This document shows positions 51,554-60,770 of a stretch of 64,000 nt of DNA, one piece after another (within the stretch, counting starts at the first letter, position 1; the number at the start of each line of letters is the position of its first letter). Source of the DNA: an uncultured Alphaproteobacteria bacterium (lineage in GTDB: Bacteria; Pseudomonadota; Alphaproteobacteria; RF32; CAG-239); assembly GCA_934270475.1 (NCBI GenBank), contig CAKQPS010000001.1, positions 186,001 through 250,000 on the forward strand, in the 5' to 3' direction. The notes beneath the pieces were generated by a model. The model was given only the letters and a program-made list of their open reading frames with translations. It was not told where the DNA came from and did not search any database. Position numbers and translations under genes: made by a program.

Positions 51554-52630
51554 ATGATTGTCTTGGGAATTGAAAGCAGCTGTGATGATACCGGCGCTGC
51601 GGTGGTGACAGATGAAAAAGAAATTTTAGGCGAGGCTTTGCAGTCGCAGGAGGAACATAAACGCTATGGCGGCGTGGTTCCGGAAATTGCCGCTCGCGCT
51701 CATTTGGAACATGTGGACGATATTGTTAATGCTTGCTTGGAGCGTGCACATATTTCATTAAATGAAGTTGACGCTATTGCCGCTTCTTCCGGTCCGGGGT
51801 TAATCGGCGGCGTGGTTGTCGGGGTTATGACGGCAAAAGCATTAGCCTTGGCGCTGAACAAGCCTTTTGTTGCCGTAAATCATTTGGAAGGTCACGCCTT
51901 ATGCGCCCGTTTGGTGCACCCGATAGAGTTTCCATATTTGCTGCTGTTGGTTTCAGGCGGTCACTGCCAAATTTTGGTTGTGAAAGATGTCGGCGAATAC
52001 GAGCGTTTGGGTACTACCATAGACGATGCCGCCGGCGAGGCTTTTGATAAAGTGGCAAAAATGCTGGGCTTGGGATATCCAGGTGGACCGATGATTGAAA
52101 AATTAGCGGCTATGGGGAATGATTCCCGCTTTACTTTGCCGCGTCCGTTGTTAAATTCCGGCGACTGCAATCTATCGTTTTCCGGCTTGAAAACCGCGGT
52201 GCGGAAAATTATTGAATCTTATTCGCCGGATGGGGAAATTGAACACGCTATTCTGCCAAAGCAGGACGTTGCGGATATTTGCGCTTGTTTCCAAATGACG
52301 GCAACAGATTGCTTGGTGCGCAAGCTGGAAAAAGCCATTGCCTATTTTAAGCAAAAATATCCGAATGGTCATCATTTGGTGGTTTCGGGCGGTGTGGCTT
52401 CAAATACTTATCTGCGCGGCAAACTTAATCAACTGGCAGAAAAACACGGTTTGGAATTTGCCGCTCCGCCAATTCGTTTTTGTACGGATAACGGCGTTAT
52501 GGTGGCTTGGGCAGGTTTGGAACGTTTCCGCAAAGGCTATGTCAGCCCGCTTGATTTTAAGCCGCGTCCGCGTTGGCCTTTAGATGAAAATGCTCCTAAA
52601 GCTGCCGGTGCCGGAGGCGTTAAAGCTTAA
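51554..52630 (+). CDS. tsaD: tRNA N6-adenosine threonylcarbamoyltransferase
   Basis: TsaD moves the threonylcarbamoyl group to A37 of ANN-decoding tRNAs with TsaB and TsaE. The 358-residue product has ESSCDDTGAAVV, the metal-binding NHLEGHALCARL, LLLVSGGHCQI, TIDDAAGEAFDKVAKMLGLG (in part) and VVSGGVASNTYLR. It overlaps nth by one base (TAATG), so the two are coupled. A TTGACA lies 82 bases upstream within the divergent region. Confidence 0.98.
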   Translation: MIVLGIESSCDDTGAAVVTDEKEILGEALQSQEEHKRYGGVVPEIAARAHLEHVDDIVNACLERAHISLNEVDAIAASSGPGLIGGVVVGVMTAKALALALNKPFVAVNHLEGHALCARLVHPIEFPYLLLLVSGGHCQILVVKDVGEYERLGTTIDDAAGEAFDKVAKMLGLGYPGGPMIEKLAAMGNDSRFTLPRPLLNSGDCNLSFSGLKTAVRKIIESYSPDGEIEHAILPKQDVADICACFQMTATDCLVRKLEKAIAYFKQKYPNGHHLVVSGGVASNTYLRGKLNQLAEKHGLEFAAPPIRFCTDNGVMVAWAGLERFRKGYVSPLDFKPRPRWPLDENAPKAAGAGGVKA

Positions 52631-53274
52631 TGCGCAAAACTTCGGAAATTTTAGAAATTATGCGGATTTTTGAACAAGAAAATCCCAATCCGCAGTGTGA
52701 ATTGCATTTTCATAATCCCTATACGCTGCTGGTGGCAGTAATGCTGTCGGCGCAAAGTACGGACAAAGGCGTGAATAAAGCGACGGAAGCACTGTTTAAA
52801 ATTGCCGATACTCCGCAAAAAATGCTGAATTTAGGGCTGGATAAGCTTAAAGATTATATCAAAACTATCGGGCTTTATAATAACAAGGCTAAAAACATTA
52901 TGGAAATGAGCCGGCAGCTTGCGGCTGATTTTGGCGGCGAAGTTCCTGCTGACCGCGATGTTTTGACCACGCTTGCCGGAGTGGGACGCAAAACCGCCAA
53001 TGTGGTTATGAATGTGTGGTATCACAAGCCGACTTTGGCGGTTGATACCCATGTTATGCGTATTTCTCACCGCTTGGATTTCAGTCAGGGCAAAACGCCG
53101 CTGGAAGTGGAAAAAGATTTGCTGAAAGTTTTGCCGGAAGATTTAATTATCAACACAAATCATTGGCTGGTGCTGTTTGGGCGCTATACCTGTAAAGCAC
53201 AGCGTCCGTTATGCGAAAATTGTCCGATAAGCGCCTATTGCCATTGCAGCGATAAGCTGCTACATTTTGCTTAA
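52630..53274 (+). CDS. nth: Endonuclease III
   Basis: Nth removes oxidised pyrimidines from DNA by glycosylase and lyase activity. The 214-residue product has LLVAVMLSAQSTDKGVNKAT (in part), the helix-hairpin-helix LAGVGRKTANVVMN with catalytic Lys, VDTHVMRISHRL with catalytic Asp, and the iron-sulfur cluster pattern CKAQRPLCENCPISAYC (Cx6Cx2Cx5C). It follows tsaD by overlap and converges on the pqiC-like gene with a 15-base overlap. Confidence 0.97.
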   Translation: MRKTSEILEIMRIFEQENPNPQCELHFHNPYTLLVAVMLSAQSTDKGVNKATEALFKIADTPQKMLNLGLDKLKDYIKTIGLYNNKAKNIMEMSRQLAADFGGEVPADRDVLTTLAGVGRKTANVVMNVWYHKPTLAVDTHVMRISHRLDFSQGKTPLEVEKDLLKVLPEDLIINTNHWLVLFGRYTCKAQRPLCENCPISAYCHCSDKLLHFA

Positions 53275-53826
53275 AGTCTGCGCTATATCTTTGCTGAGTT
53301 GGTGTACGGCGGCGTTTTCGGCTTTTACCAATGCGGCAATAGTATCGTCCTTCACTTTTGTTTCATAGGCGGATTGGCGGCGTTTCAAAACATTGCCGTT
53401 GCTGTCTTGAATATTCCACCAAACGGATAATTTAACTTTGTCGCTGCGATAAGCTTCGATTTTGTTTACTTCAATTTTTACATTATACGGCAGAGTTTCG
53501 GTATCAAAACGCGCACTTTTTACAAATGATTTTGGCAGATAGGCGATTAAATCATTGGTTACGGTATTTTGCAAAACGGCTGGCAGAGCTTCGCCCCAGC
53601 GGCTGAACTCCAACATATTTATTTTTTGTGACTGCGCATCATAGGTGACCATTTGCGGGCGGTCAAGCAAATCCGGCACATTGACGGTTTGCACAGCTAT
53701 ACTCAGCTGCTTGTCAGAAACTTTTTCCAAACCCTGACTGTTCATCATATAAAATGACGAATCCGGAGAACGCCAGCAACAGGCGGCGGTTAAACTCAAT
53801 ACACAGTAAATTAAAACTTTTTTCAT
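53260..53826 (-). CDS. PqiC/YmbA-like ABC transport auxiliary lipoprotein
   Basis: The 188-residue product has a signal peptide with lipobox-like LTAACC, so it is probably lipid-anchored. The family core follows: SFYMMNSQGLEKVSDKQLSI (in part), QTVNVPDLLDRPQMVTYDAQ (in part) and FSRWGEALPAVLQNTVTNDL (in part). PqiC-type lipoproteins sit in the outer membrane and partner MCE proteins in lipid transport. It overlaps the mlaD gene by 4 bases (ATGA), completing a four-gene transport unit. Confidence 0.85.
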   Translation of the reverse strand: MKKVLIYCVLSLTAACCWRSPDSSFYMMNSQGLEKVSDKQLSIAVQTVNVPDLLDRPQMVTYDAQSQKINMLEFSRWGEALPAVLQNTVTNDLIAYLPKSFVKSARFDTETLPYNVKIEVNKIEAYRSDKVKLSVWWNIQDSNGNVLKRRQSAYETKVKDDTIAALVKAENAAVHQLSKDIAQTLSKM

Positions 53827-54605
53827 CTCGGTCTCCTTTTACCTTGTAACATTGCTTCAGGGTGGCGCTCTAAATAATCGGCAAGATTTTGGATTGAGCG
53901 TCCGGCTTTAGATATTTGCTCTACCATGGCATTAAAATTTGTAATTGTCTTTTCGGCTCTTGCCGATTGGCTGTCCAGCAGTTTATCGGTTTTATCAGTG
54001 ATGCTGTATAAATTTTCCATAATCGGCGGAAGTCTATCATCAAGTTCTTTCAAAAGATTGCCCAGTTGCATCATATTTTCACGGAACGGAATTTCCTGCA
54101 GGTCTTTAGAAATCATACCGATAGAAGAAATAACCGTCGGAATTTCTAAATGTTCGCCGGTGCCGCGCAAAATCGCCGGAGCGCTCGGATCCATATCAAG
54201 CTCTATCATCAATTGACCAGTTAAGTAGTTGGCGCTGATTAAGCGGGCGCGCAGTCCTTTTTCTATCAGGCTGTGTAAGATTTCTTCCGGCGAAGCGTCT
54301 TTGCCGTCTTTCATTTTAAATGAGCGGTTTTGCTTAAAAGTGATAAATACCGGCATTTTAAAAGTGCCGTTCTGCAGGTTGGTAATCAGGCTGATTTTGG
54401 CAACCTGACCGACTTCCACACCCTTAAACACCACCGAAGAGCCGACATTCAAACCTTGTATTGATTCTTCAAAGTACAAAACGACATATTGAGAATCATC
54501 AGAAGTGAACTTTTTACCGACGTAATGAAAAATTATGGCGGAAAAAACTAAAAAACCGGTAAGAACAAAAAGTCCGACTATTTTATATGTTTTATTCTTT
54601 TGCAT
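53823..54605 (-). CDS. mlaD: MlaD/MCE protein of the complete Mla-type transporter
   Basis: The 260-residue product has one membrane helix (IVGLFVLTGFLVFSAIIFHY in part), an MCE domain (LYFEESIQGLNVGSSVVFKG in part, VEVGQVAKISL, LIEKGLRARLISANYLTGQL in part) and a C-terminal helical part (LPPIMENLYSITDKTDKLLD in part) that may extend through the periplasm. It is longer than the two MlaD-like proteins at 17 kb and belongs to the set with MlaE and MlaF. It overlaps the ATPase gene by 14 bases. Confidence 0.92.
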   Translation of the reverse strand: MQKNKTYKIVGLFVLTGFLVFSAIIFHYVGKKFTSDDSQYVVLYFEESIQGLNVGSSVVFKGVEVGQVAKISLITNLQNGTFKMPVFITFKQNRSFKMKDGKDASPEEILHSLIEKGLRARLISANYLTGQLMIELDMDPSAPAILRGTGEHLEIPTVISSIGMISKDLQEIPFRENMMQLGNLLKELDDRLPPIMENLYSITDKTDKLLDSQSARAEKTITNFNAMVEQISKAGRSIQNLADYLERHPEAMLQGKRRPR

Positions 54606-55350
54606 TTGCGTTACCTCTGGTTAAAAATTCTAAAACTTCCTGATTTGGAGGATTTTTCAAAATATCGTGCGGATTGCCTTTAGCCAAAATGCTTTTAGTT
54701 TTCGGGTCTAAAAAGATAGAGTTTGTGCCAATGGCAAATATAGACGCCAGCTCATGCGTTACAACCACAATGGTGGTGCCCAAGCTGCGGTTTATTTCAA
54801 TAATTAAATCGTCCAAATGGCGGGAGCTGATAGGGTCTAATCCCGCGGACGGCTCGTCAAAATACACAATTTCGGGGTCAAGAGCCAAAGCCCGAGCCAA
54901 ACCGGCGCGTTTTTTCATACCGCCGCTGATTTCGGACGGATAAAAATCATCAAAACCTGCCAACCCCACAAGTGATAATTTCAACGAAGCCAGTTCTTTG
55001 ATTTCGGCAGCTGAATAGCTGGAATATTGCTGTAAGGGCAGGGCGATGTTTTCTGCCAGCGTCATAGAGCTAAACAAAGCGCCACTTTGGTAGAGAATAC
55101 CTGATTTTTTACGAATTTCCTCCAGCTGAGCGGTTGAAACTTTAGCAATGTTGGTGTCGTCAATAATAATATCTCCGGCTAACGGTGGCAATAGACCGGT
55201 CAGCACCCGCAGCATACTGCTTTTACCGCAGCCGCTTCCGCCCATAATAATGAAAATATCGCCTTTGTTTACGGTAAAATTTGCATTTTGCTGCAAAATA
55301 TAACTGCCGTATCCCATGGTTAAATTTTTTACTTCTATCATTGCGCTCAT
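54592..55350 (-). CDS. mlaF: ABC transporter ATP-binding protein MlaF
   Basis: The 252-residue ATPase has Walker A IIMGGSGCGKSSMLRVL, the Q-loop GILYQSGALFSSMTLAENIA (in part), signature ISGGMKKRAGLARAL, Walker B IVYFDEPSAGLDPIS and H-loop VVTHELASI. These are typical MlaF features, including the LYQSGALF element. It overlaps mlaE by 4 bases and mlaD by 14, so the genes are tightly coupled. The complex moves phospholipids between inner membrane and periplasmic carriers. Confidence 0.95.
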   Translation of the reverse strand: MSAMIEVKNLTMGYGSYILQQNANFTVNKGDIFIIMGGSGCGKSSMLRVLTGLLPPLAGDIIIDDTNIAKVSTAQLEEIRKKSGILYQSGALFSSMTLAENIALPLQQYSSYSAAEIKELASLKLSLVGLAGFDDFYPSEISGGMKKRAGLARALALDPEIVYFDEPSAGLDPISSRHLDDLIIEINRSLGTTIVVVTHELASIFAIGTNSIFLDPKTKSILAKGNPHDILKNPPNQEVLEFLTRGNANAKE

Positions 55351-56483
55351 ATGTCAAGCTCCTGACAAATTACGGTAATGATTCCGGTGGCGACAATCAT
55401 CCAAACAATCGCACAAACCACTGAACGGGTGGTGGCTAAACCGACGCTGTCGGAATTGCGTCCGCAGTTGACGCCTTGATAGCAGCCACACAGAGCGATA
55501 ATAACACCAAAACACAGGCTATGGAACAAACCAACCAAAAAGTTGCCCAAATGAAATGCGTTAAAAGCATATTTCCAATATTCCTGATACGGCAAACCGA
55601 TAAGCACCACGCCGACAAAAGCTCCGCCGACCATTCCCATAAAGTCGGAAAGCATAGTTAGTATCGGCATAGCGATAAACAAAGCTAAAAGCCGCGGCAA
55701 AACTAAAAAATCTATGCGCGATAAGCCCATGGTTTCTAAGGCGTCGAGTTCCTCATTTACCTGCATAGTACCGATAGCAGCAGCGTATGACGAGCCTGTG
55801 CGACCCGCCATGATAATTCCGACCATAATTGCTCCCATAATCCGACACATACCAATCGTTACCAAGCTGGCGATATATATTTGCGCGCCAAATTCTTGCA
55901 GCTGCACGCCGCCGACAAAAGCCAAAATCAAGCCGACTAAAAAGCTGATTAGCGAGACAATACCCAAAGCTTTGGGACCGCAGTCTTCCAAGGCGGCTAA
56001 AAAGTCGCTGCTGCGCATAATTGTATTGCCAGTAAACAACCTGCCGACAGCGCCGAACGCCTGAGCGCAAAAGTGCAATACCTTGGCGGAAAGTTTGCAT
56101 AAACCAATAGCTTTATAGCCGATGTTTTCTATAAAATTCAAATCATCGGAATTTGATTTTGTCGGCGAGCGGTCAACTTCAAATGCCAAGCGGATTAAGT
56201 CTTGTATATTTTGCGGCAGATTTTCCAGCTCTGTTTTGATATTTTGGAGCTTGGCTTGCTTGACGGTATCAAAAATAATCAGCAGCAATGACGAATCCCA
56301 CGCGCCTAAATTTGTTGCTCTAAAATAAAGGCATTGCGGATTTTTTTTGACGGCGCTGCGGATTTGAGTTAAAACCGCAGAACCATCGTATTGCTGAAAA
56401 TTACCAGCAAAACAAATTGCCAGACAATCGTTGTCTGTGTGCAAAGTAACACTAGGCTGACCGCTATTCGTTTTGTCCGTCAT
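55347..56483 (-). CDS. mlaE: MlaE permease with N-terminal STAS-like domain
   Basis: The 378-residue product has an N-terminal STAS-like domain of about 110 residues and an MlaE permease domain with FVGGVQLQEFGAQIYIASLV (in part), MVGIIMAGRTGSSYAAAIGT (in part), MQVNEELDALETMGLSRIDF (in part) and VLPRLLALFIAMPILT. In E. coli the STAS function is the separate protein MlaB; fusion at the N-terminus is common in Alphaproteobacteria. The ATG at 56483 (GGAAC upstream) overlaps yacG by 20 bases; the frame is open to 56531. Confidence 0.93.
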   Translation of the reverse strand: MTDKTNSGQPSVTLHTDNDCLAICFAGNFQQYDGSAVLTQIRSAVKKNPQCLYFRATNLGAWDSSLLLIIFDTVKQAKLQNIKTELENLPQNIQDLIRLAFEVDRSPTKSNSDDLNFIENIGYKAIGLCKLSAKVLHFCAQAFGAVGRLFTGNTIMRSSDFLAALEDCGPKALGIVSLISFLVGLILAFVGGVQLQEFGAQIYIASLVTIGMCRIMGAIMVGIIMAGRTGSSYAAAIGTMQVNEELDALETMGLSRIDFLVLPRLLALFIAMPILTMLSDFMGMVGGAFVGVVLIGLPYQEYWKYAFNAFHLGNFLVGLFHSLCFGVIIALCGCYQGVNCGRNSDSVGLATTRSVVCAIVWMIVATGIITVICQELDI

Positions 56484-56679
56484 TTTGTTGTTCCAATGCT
56501 TCATAAAGTTCTTCGGTTTCCATTTCGTCAAGCGTTTCTTGCGGAACAGAATAGTCTCCGTTGAACCAGCGCCCTAAGTCTATATCGGCGCACCGTTTGG
56601 AGCAAAACGGCATATATTTGTCATCACTGAACAATTTGTGGCAAATCGGGCACTTATGTGTTTTGACGACATTATCCAT
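56464..56679 (-). CDS. yacG: YacG-type zinc-binding protein
   Basis: YacG inhibits DNA gyrase in E. coli by binding GyrB. The 71-residue product has HKCPICHKLF and FCSKRCADIDLGRWFNGDYS (in part), the CxxC...CxxxC zinc site and family signature, then an acidic tail. It lies between rng and mlaE with short gaps (4 bases to rng, 20-base overlap to mlaE). Confidence 0.93.
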   Translation of the reverse strand: MDNVVKTHKCPICHKLFSDDKYMPFCSKRCADIDLGRWFNGDYSVPQETLDEMETEELYEALEQQNDGQNE

Positions 56680-56683
56680 GTTT

Positions 56684-57847
56684 TTACGGCTCCACGCGTC
56701 CGGTTCCGCTGCAGGTCGGGCATTCTACCGTGTATAAATCACGCAGGCTTGGGCGACGGCGCTGACGTAGAATTTCTACATTGCCGGCGCGGCTCAAACC
56801 AAGCACACGACTATGACATATATCATCAGCAAGCTCTTCTTCCAAGACCTCAAGAACTTTTTTCATAAAGCGGTATTCTGAAGAACCGGCAAAGTCGATA
56901 ATAATTTTACCGGACAAGTTGCGCAGACGAATTTGACGAGCAATTTCTTTTGCCGCCTCAATGTTCAAGCTATCCAAATCACCAATGCTGCATTTGCCGG
57001 CGCTGTCTACGTCAATTGCTACAAAAGCGCGGGTTTCTTCAATGTGCAGATTACCGCCGTGCGGCAATTTTACGGTGCGGTTCAAAGCTTCGACAATGGC
57101 GTCGTCAATGCCAAATTCTTCAAACGCTTCTTTTTGCAAGGTCACGGTACCGCTAAACACAGCCTCTACCTGTTCTTTTAATTTTGGAGAATCCACCACA
57201 ACTTCTTTGAGGCTGTCGTGATAGCGGCGGATATATTCAAACAGCGGATTTTCTTTGGTATAAAGAACAGCCGGAGCAGTTAAGGTGCGGGCTTTTTTGC
57301 GGATATTTTCATAAGTTTCGCGCAAAGAGGTCATTTCTTCAAGCAGCTGATTTTCGGTTGCTTCGGTCGAAGCAGTGCGCAAAATCCAGCCTTCTTGTCC
57401 TTGGCTGTGCTCAAGCACAAATTTTTTATAAGCGTCGGCTTTTTCTCTATCTTCTATTTTATAAGAGGCTTCAACGTCAAATTTGAATGGGCAGTAAACC
57501 AAATAAGTTCCGGCAAGCTGAATATTGCGGACGACTTTAGCGCCTTTCTCGGCTCTTTTTTCTTGAGCAACCTGCACTACCACGCTTTGACCTTCGTTCA
57601 TATTAGCTTCTTTCAGCGTCGGTTCATAAGAATTTAAAAAGGCTTCGCGTCCATCGCCGATATTTACCATAAAACCAGTGCGGTCGTTAGCAAGGCTGAT
57701 TTTTTTACTGATGCGTCCAAGATAAACGTTGCCTTCAAGCGCGCGGTTTTCATTGTAGATGTCAATTTCCATTAAGCATTTTTCATCAAAAACGGCAATT
57801 CCCGCCGCTTCATCATTACGGTCAAATATAATTTTTTCTGCTTTCAT
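56684..57847 (-). CDS. rng: Ribonuclease G/E family protein
   Basis: RNase G/E enzymes process rRNA and decay mRNA. The 387-residue product is RNase G-sized and lacks the long C-terminal scaffold of RNase E. It shows an S1 part (GNVYLGRISKKISLANDRTG in part), the catalytic Asp in VAIDVDSAGK, the second Asp in GKIIIDFAGS, and the zinc-link CPTCSGTGRV. The usual IDVNSG reads IDVDSA and the usual DFIDM reads DFAGS, mild changes around intact Asp residues. GGGGAG before the ATG at 57847 excludes the 45 upstream residues. It overlaps maf by 4 bases. Confidence 0.9.
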   Translation of the reverse strand: MKAEKIIFDRNDEAAGIAVFDEKCLMEIDIYNENRALEGNVYLGRISKKISLANDRTGFMVNIGDGREAFLNSYEPTLKEANMNEGQSVVVQVAQEKRAEKGAKVVRNIQLAGTYLVYCPFKFDVEASYKIEDREKADAYKKFVLEHSQGQEGWILRTASTEATENQLLEEMTSLRETYENIRKKARTLTAPAVLYTKENPLFEYIRRYHDSLKEVVVDSPKLKEQVEAVFSGTVTLQKEAFEEFGIDDAIVEALNRTVKLPHGGNLHIEETRAFVAIDVDSAGKCSIGDLDSLNIEAAKEIARQIRLRNLSGKIIIDFAGSSEYRFMKKVLEVLEEELADDICHSRVLGLSRAGNVEILRQRRRPSLRDLYTVECPTCSGTGRVEP

Positions 57848-58422
57848 CGGATATTCTCCCCTTTTAGTAAATTGAGCGTTTCGTAGAGCGGAAGTCCTAT
57901 TATTCCGCTGTAAGAACCTAAAATTCGGCTGACGTAGGCTGCAATACAGCCGTCTATGCGATAGCCGCAAACACCATGCCAATCGGCGCTTTGTACATAG
58001 CTTTTGATTTCATCAGGCGTCAGAGTTTTCATTGAAATTTTTGAGCTTACGGTTTTTTGTGAGATTTTGCCGCTTTTGTTAATCAGGCAAACCGAGCTGA
58101 TAACCCGATGCGTTTTGCCGGACAGCAGGTTCATCACCTTGGTTTGCTCTTCTTCGTTTTTAGCTTTGTGTAAAACCTTTTTGCCCACAGCAACAATGGT
58201 GTCGCACGCCAAAATATTTTCGTTTGGGTATTCGGCGGCGATTTTCTGTGCTTTTTGCAGCGCCATACGCCGAACATACGGCAACGGGTCTTCATGCGGA
58301 AGGCAGTCTTCGCAAATATCCGCCGGAGCAATTTTTTTAGGTTCATAAGCAATTTGCCGCAACAAAGCAATACGTTGCGGCGAACCTGATGCTAAAATAA
58401 AGTCTTTTACTTGTTCTGCCAT
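57844..58422 (-). CDS. maf: Maf family nucleotide pyrophosphatase
   Basis: Maf proteins hydrolyse non-canonical or canonical nucleoside triphosphates to monophosphates. The 192-residue product has FILASGSPQRIALLRQI, NILACDTIVAVGKKVLHKAK (in part), GKTHRVISSV and GYRIDGCIAAYVSRILGSYS (in part) with GLPLYET. It lies 6 bases after dksA and overlaps rng by 4 bases. Confidence 0.94.
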   Translation of the reverse strand: MAEQVKDFILASGSPQRIALLRQIAYEPKKIAPADICEDCLPHEDPLPYVRRMALQKAQKIAAEYPNENILACDTIVAVGKKVLHKAKNEEEQTKVMNLLSGKTHRVISSVCLINKSGKISQKTVSSKISMKTLTPDEIKSYVQSADWHGVCGYRIDGCIAAYVSRILGSYSGIIGLPLYETLNLLKGENIR

Positions 58423-58428
58423 GGGGCG

Positions 58429-58854
58429 TTAAGCCTCATCGTCATAAGTTTTTTCCATGCGCTCGTGACGCTCTTGCGCTTCAATAGACAAAGTCGCAAC
58501 CGGTCTGGCTTCCAGTCTGCCCAAGCCGATAGGCTCGCCGGTTTCTTCGCAATAGCCGTAGGTGCCGTCTTCTATGCGGTCTAAGGCTGCGTCAATTTTT
58601 GCAATAAGCTTACGGATACGGTCTTTTGTACGCAAATCCAAAGATTTATCTGTTTCCAAAGACGCACGGTCAATTTCGTCCGGCTGGTTCAAGCCGCCTT
58701 GGCGCAAGTCTTCCAAGGTGTCGACAGACTGCGAAACAATAGATTTTTTCCAATTTTCCAGCTTCTGGCGGAAGTATTCCAGTTGCATATCGTTCATGTA
58801 TTCTTCATCTTCAGATGGTTTGTAATCCGGTGGTAAAACAATAGAAGCTGTCAT
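58429..58854 (-). CDS. dksA: DksA-like RNA polymerase-binding regulator
   Basis: DksA works with ppGpp at RNA polymerase to adjust stable RNA and amino acid promoters. The 141-residue product has the coiled-coil start (EEYMNDMQLEYFRQKLENWK in part), the DxxDxA-like tip region around DEIDRAS, and a C-terminal block YGYCEETGEPIGLGRLEARP (in part) with a single Cys instead of the four of the classical zinc finger. This form is usual in Alphaproteobacteria. It is the first gene of the eight-gene run ending with the pqiC-like gene. AAGGAGATAC precedes the ATG. Confidence 0.94.
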   Translation of the reverse strand: MTASIVLPPDYKPSEDEEYMNDMQLEYFRQKLENWKKSIVSQSVDTLEDLRQGGLNQPDEIDRASLETDKSLDLRTKDRIRKLIAKIDAALDRIEDGTYGYCEETGEPIGLGRLEARPVATLSIEAQERHERMEKTYDDEA

Positions 58855-58948
58855 TAAAGTATCTCCTTATATAAAAATTATTTTCTAAATAGTTAGCAAT
58901 TTTGTGTTAAAACTTCAACATTTTTTCTGATTTAACCACATAAAACGC

Positions 58949-59581
58949 TTAATTGAACACCCATGTAATGTTATTGCCTTTATCCTTAGAGCACTGACCT
59001 TTATCTTCAAGGTCTTTACCGGTTAAAGCAGAACGGGTTGTCGGAAGTTGATAAGCCCCTGGAGTACTCGAAGAGTAAATAGGCCAATACCAATGATATG
59101 TACCGTTAATAATAATCGAATCCAAATCAACAATTTTGTTGTGTTCCCATTCTTTCATTGCCATTTCAACACATTGCTCACGGGTTAACCCTTCAAAAGT
59201 AATGGAAAATTTCCCCTCTTCCGGAATGCCGATTTGCACTTCTCCGCCAAAAACATTTTTGATTGCTTTAATTGTTCCGTCAGTGTTGGCAACAACTCTG
59301 TATGACGTCGGAATCAATTTCCGTCCTTCTTCATTCAGCTTTGCATCATCGTCGGTGCCCTTAATTTGTTTGATAATGGTTGTATAGTTGGCGTCAATAG
59401 CCGAACTTTTGGTTATGGCTCCGGCAAGTTCCGCCAATTGAATGCTGCCTTTGCTGATTTTGTATTCGGCATAAACTCCTGACAGCAGTTTGCTTATACC
59501 GGCAACAACCGCCATAACCGCAGCCATATAGCCCATAACTTCTATCATTGAGCGTCCGCTTTGTGAATTTTCATACATCAT
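58949..59581 (-). CDS. Type IV pilin-like protein
   Basis: The 210-residue product has a 9-residue leader, then SG|RSMIEVMGYMAAVMAVVAGI, with glutamate at +5 and a hydrophobic helix. It is the most divergent of the four pilin-like proteins in the window. The mature part has two cysteines (EQCVEM and GQCSKD) and an aromatic patch (GTYHWYWPIYSS). GAGGATAAAG lies before two adjacent ATG codons. It has no CT repeat. It is divergent from the outer-membrane barrel gene and upstream of dksA on the same strand. Confidence 0.75.
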   Translation of the reverse strand: MMYENSQSGRSMIEVMGYMAAVMAVVAGISKLLSGVYAEYKISKGSIQLAELAGAITKSSAIDANYTTIIKQIKGTDDDAKLNEEGRKLIPTSYRVVANTDGTIKAIKNVFGGEVQIGIPEEGKFSITFEGLTREQCVEMAMKEWEHNKIVDLDSIIINGTYHWYWPIYSSSTPGAYQLPTTRSALTGKDLEDKGQCSKDKGNNITWVFN

Positions 59582-59700
59582 TTCTTTATCCTCATTTTTA
59601 TTAAAGTATCACAAAAAACTTTTTTTCTCAACAAATTTGCTTTATTTTTATGATAAAACTATTATAATATTGCCATAAAATGCTATCAAAAGGAATATAA

Positions 59701-60255
59701 ATGAAAAAAATTACATTTGTTTTAACATTTTGGACTTTTACTGGCTTGATTGCTGAAAATGTTTATGCCGACCCTTACAAATATACTCCGTATATCGGCG
59801 TTGGCTATGATTTCAGCAAAATTCAGGCAGGTAAACTGCGTCCGGAATATAATAGCGGAACGGTTTATGTCGGTTCTGATTACAGCAAATATTTTGGAAC
59901 GGAAGTTTTTTTCAGCCAAAGTTTAAGCCGTAAAAACGGTCAAACACCGTATAAGTTGAAAAGTTCGTTCCATGCCTATGGCTTAGATGTGGCAGCTTAT
60001 TTGCCGCTGGGCTGCAACCAAAAGTTTTCACTTATGGCAACAGCAGGCTGGGGCGAATATGTTTTTAACTTAAAACAACAAGGTGCCAAACATCATAACG
60101 AACACGGTTACGGCTATCGTTTGGGCGGCGGTATAAAATACGCTTTAGATAGCCATTGGCAAACTCGCTTAGTTGTCCGCCATGTAAGTTTTGATAAATT
60201 GGATATGCTGAACCAAGCTATGGAATACAGCCTTAATGTTGAATATCATTTTTAG
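59701..60255 (+). CDS. Outer-membrane beta-barrel protein
   Basis: The 184-residue product has a signal peptide ending near VYA|DP and alternating amphipathic strands typical of a small (about eight-stranded) OmpA-like barrel: YTPYIGVGYDFSKI, GTVYVGSDYSKYFGTEVFFS (in part), FSLMATAGWGEYVF, GYGYRLGGGIKYALD and the last strand MEYSLNVEYHF ending in Phe, the usual BAM signal. AAAAGGAATATAA precedes the ATG. The role is unknown. It is 15 bases upstream of the next gene and probably cotranscribed. Confidence 0.8.
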   Translation: MKKITFVLTFWTFTGLIAENVYADPYKYTPYIGVGYDFSKIQAGKLRPEYNSGTVYVGSDYSKYFGTEVFFSQSLSRKNGQTPYKLKSSFHAYGLDVAAYLPLGCNQKFSLMATAGWGEYVFNLKQQGAKHHNEHGYGYRLGGGIKYALDSHWQTRLVVRHVSFDKLDMLNQAMEYSLNVEYHF

Positions 60256-60270
60256 TTGAGAGAGGAAATA

Positions 60271-60762
60271 ATGTTGAAAAAAGTTGTTGTTATTGCGGTA
60301 ATGCTGCTGCTTGTCGGTTTCAGTCTGTCTTTAATGTTTAAAACAACCGAAAAAGAGCCTGAAGTTAATAATGCTCAAGCTGAAGTGAAGACTAAACTTC
60401 CGGATACGGTTTTTGCATTTTCTAAAGATACATTATCAGAAGACTGCTCACAAAAAGATGAGCAATTATGCGCTGTGGAAAATGCCGTAAAATGTACAAT
60501 CAATCCGGCTTTGGATATGTGCAAAAATCTAAACCTGCCTAAGTTTATTTTTATGCAGGACGCTGGCTTAGACCGTCCGACTGAAATTAGCTATAAGCTG
60601 ACAAACAAACGTGTTTTGCTGAACAACACAGTTGAAATCCACACCGACAGCACTTGCAACGGCGGCTGGTTTGGACTTTGTCAGGGCACAGTAATTTATG
60701 TTTTAGCGCAGCCGGCGGAACAGAATAGTTGGTTTGTAAAGGATATATATGCCATCGAATAA
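60271..60762 (+). CDS. Membrane-anchored or exported cysteine-containing protein, unknown
   Basis: The 163-residue product starts with a hydrophobic segment (VVVIAVMLLLVGFSLSLMF), either an anchor or a signal peptide. The soluble part has six cysteines (DCSQKDEQLC, VKCTINPALDMC, and TCNGGWFGLC), which suggests disulfides in the periplasm. No family is recognised. GAGGAAATA precedes the ATG at 60271, so the in-frame TTG at 60256 is excluded. A nested hairpin follows the stop codon. Confidence 0.6.
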   Translation: MLKKVVVIAVMLLLVGFSLSLMFKTTEKEPEVNNAQAEVKTKLPDTVFAFSKDTLSEDCSQKDEQLCAVENAVKCTINPALDMCKNLNLPKFIFMQDAGLDRPTEISYKLTNKRVLLNNTVEIHTDSTCNGGWFGLCQGTVIYVLAQPAEQNSWFVKDIYAIE

Positions 60763-60770
60763 GAGGGAAG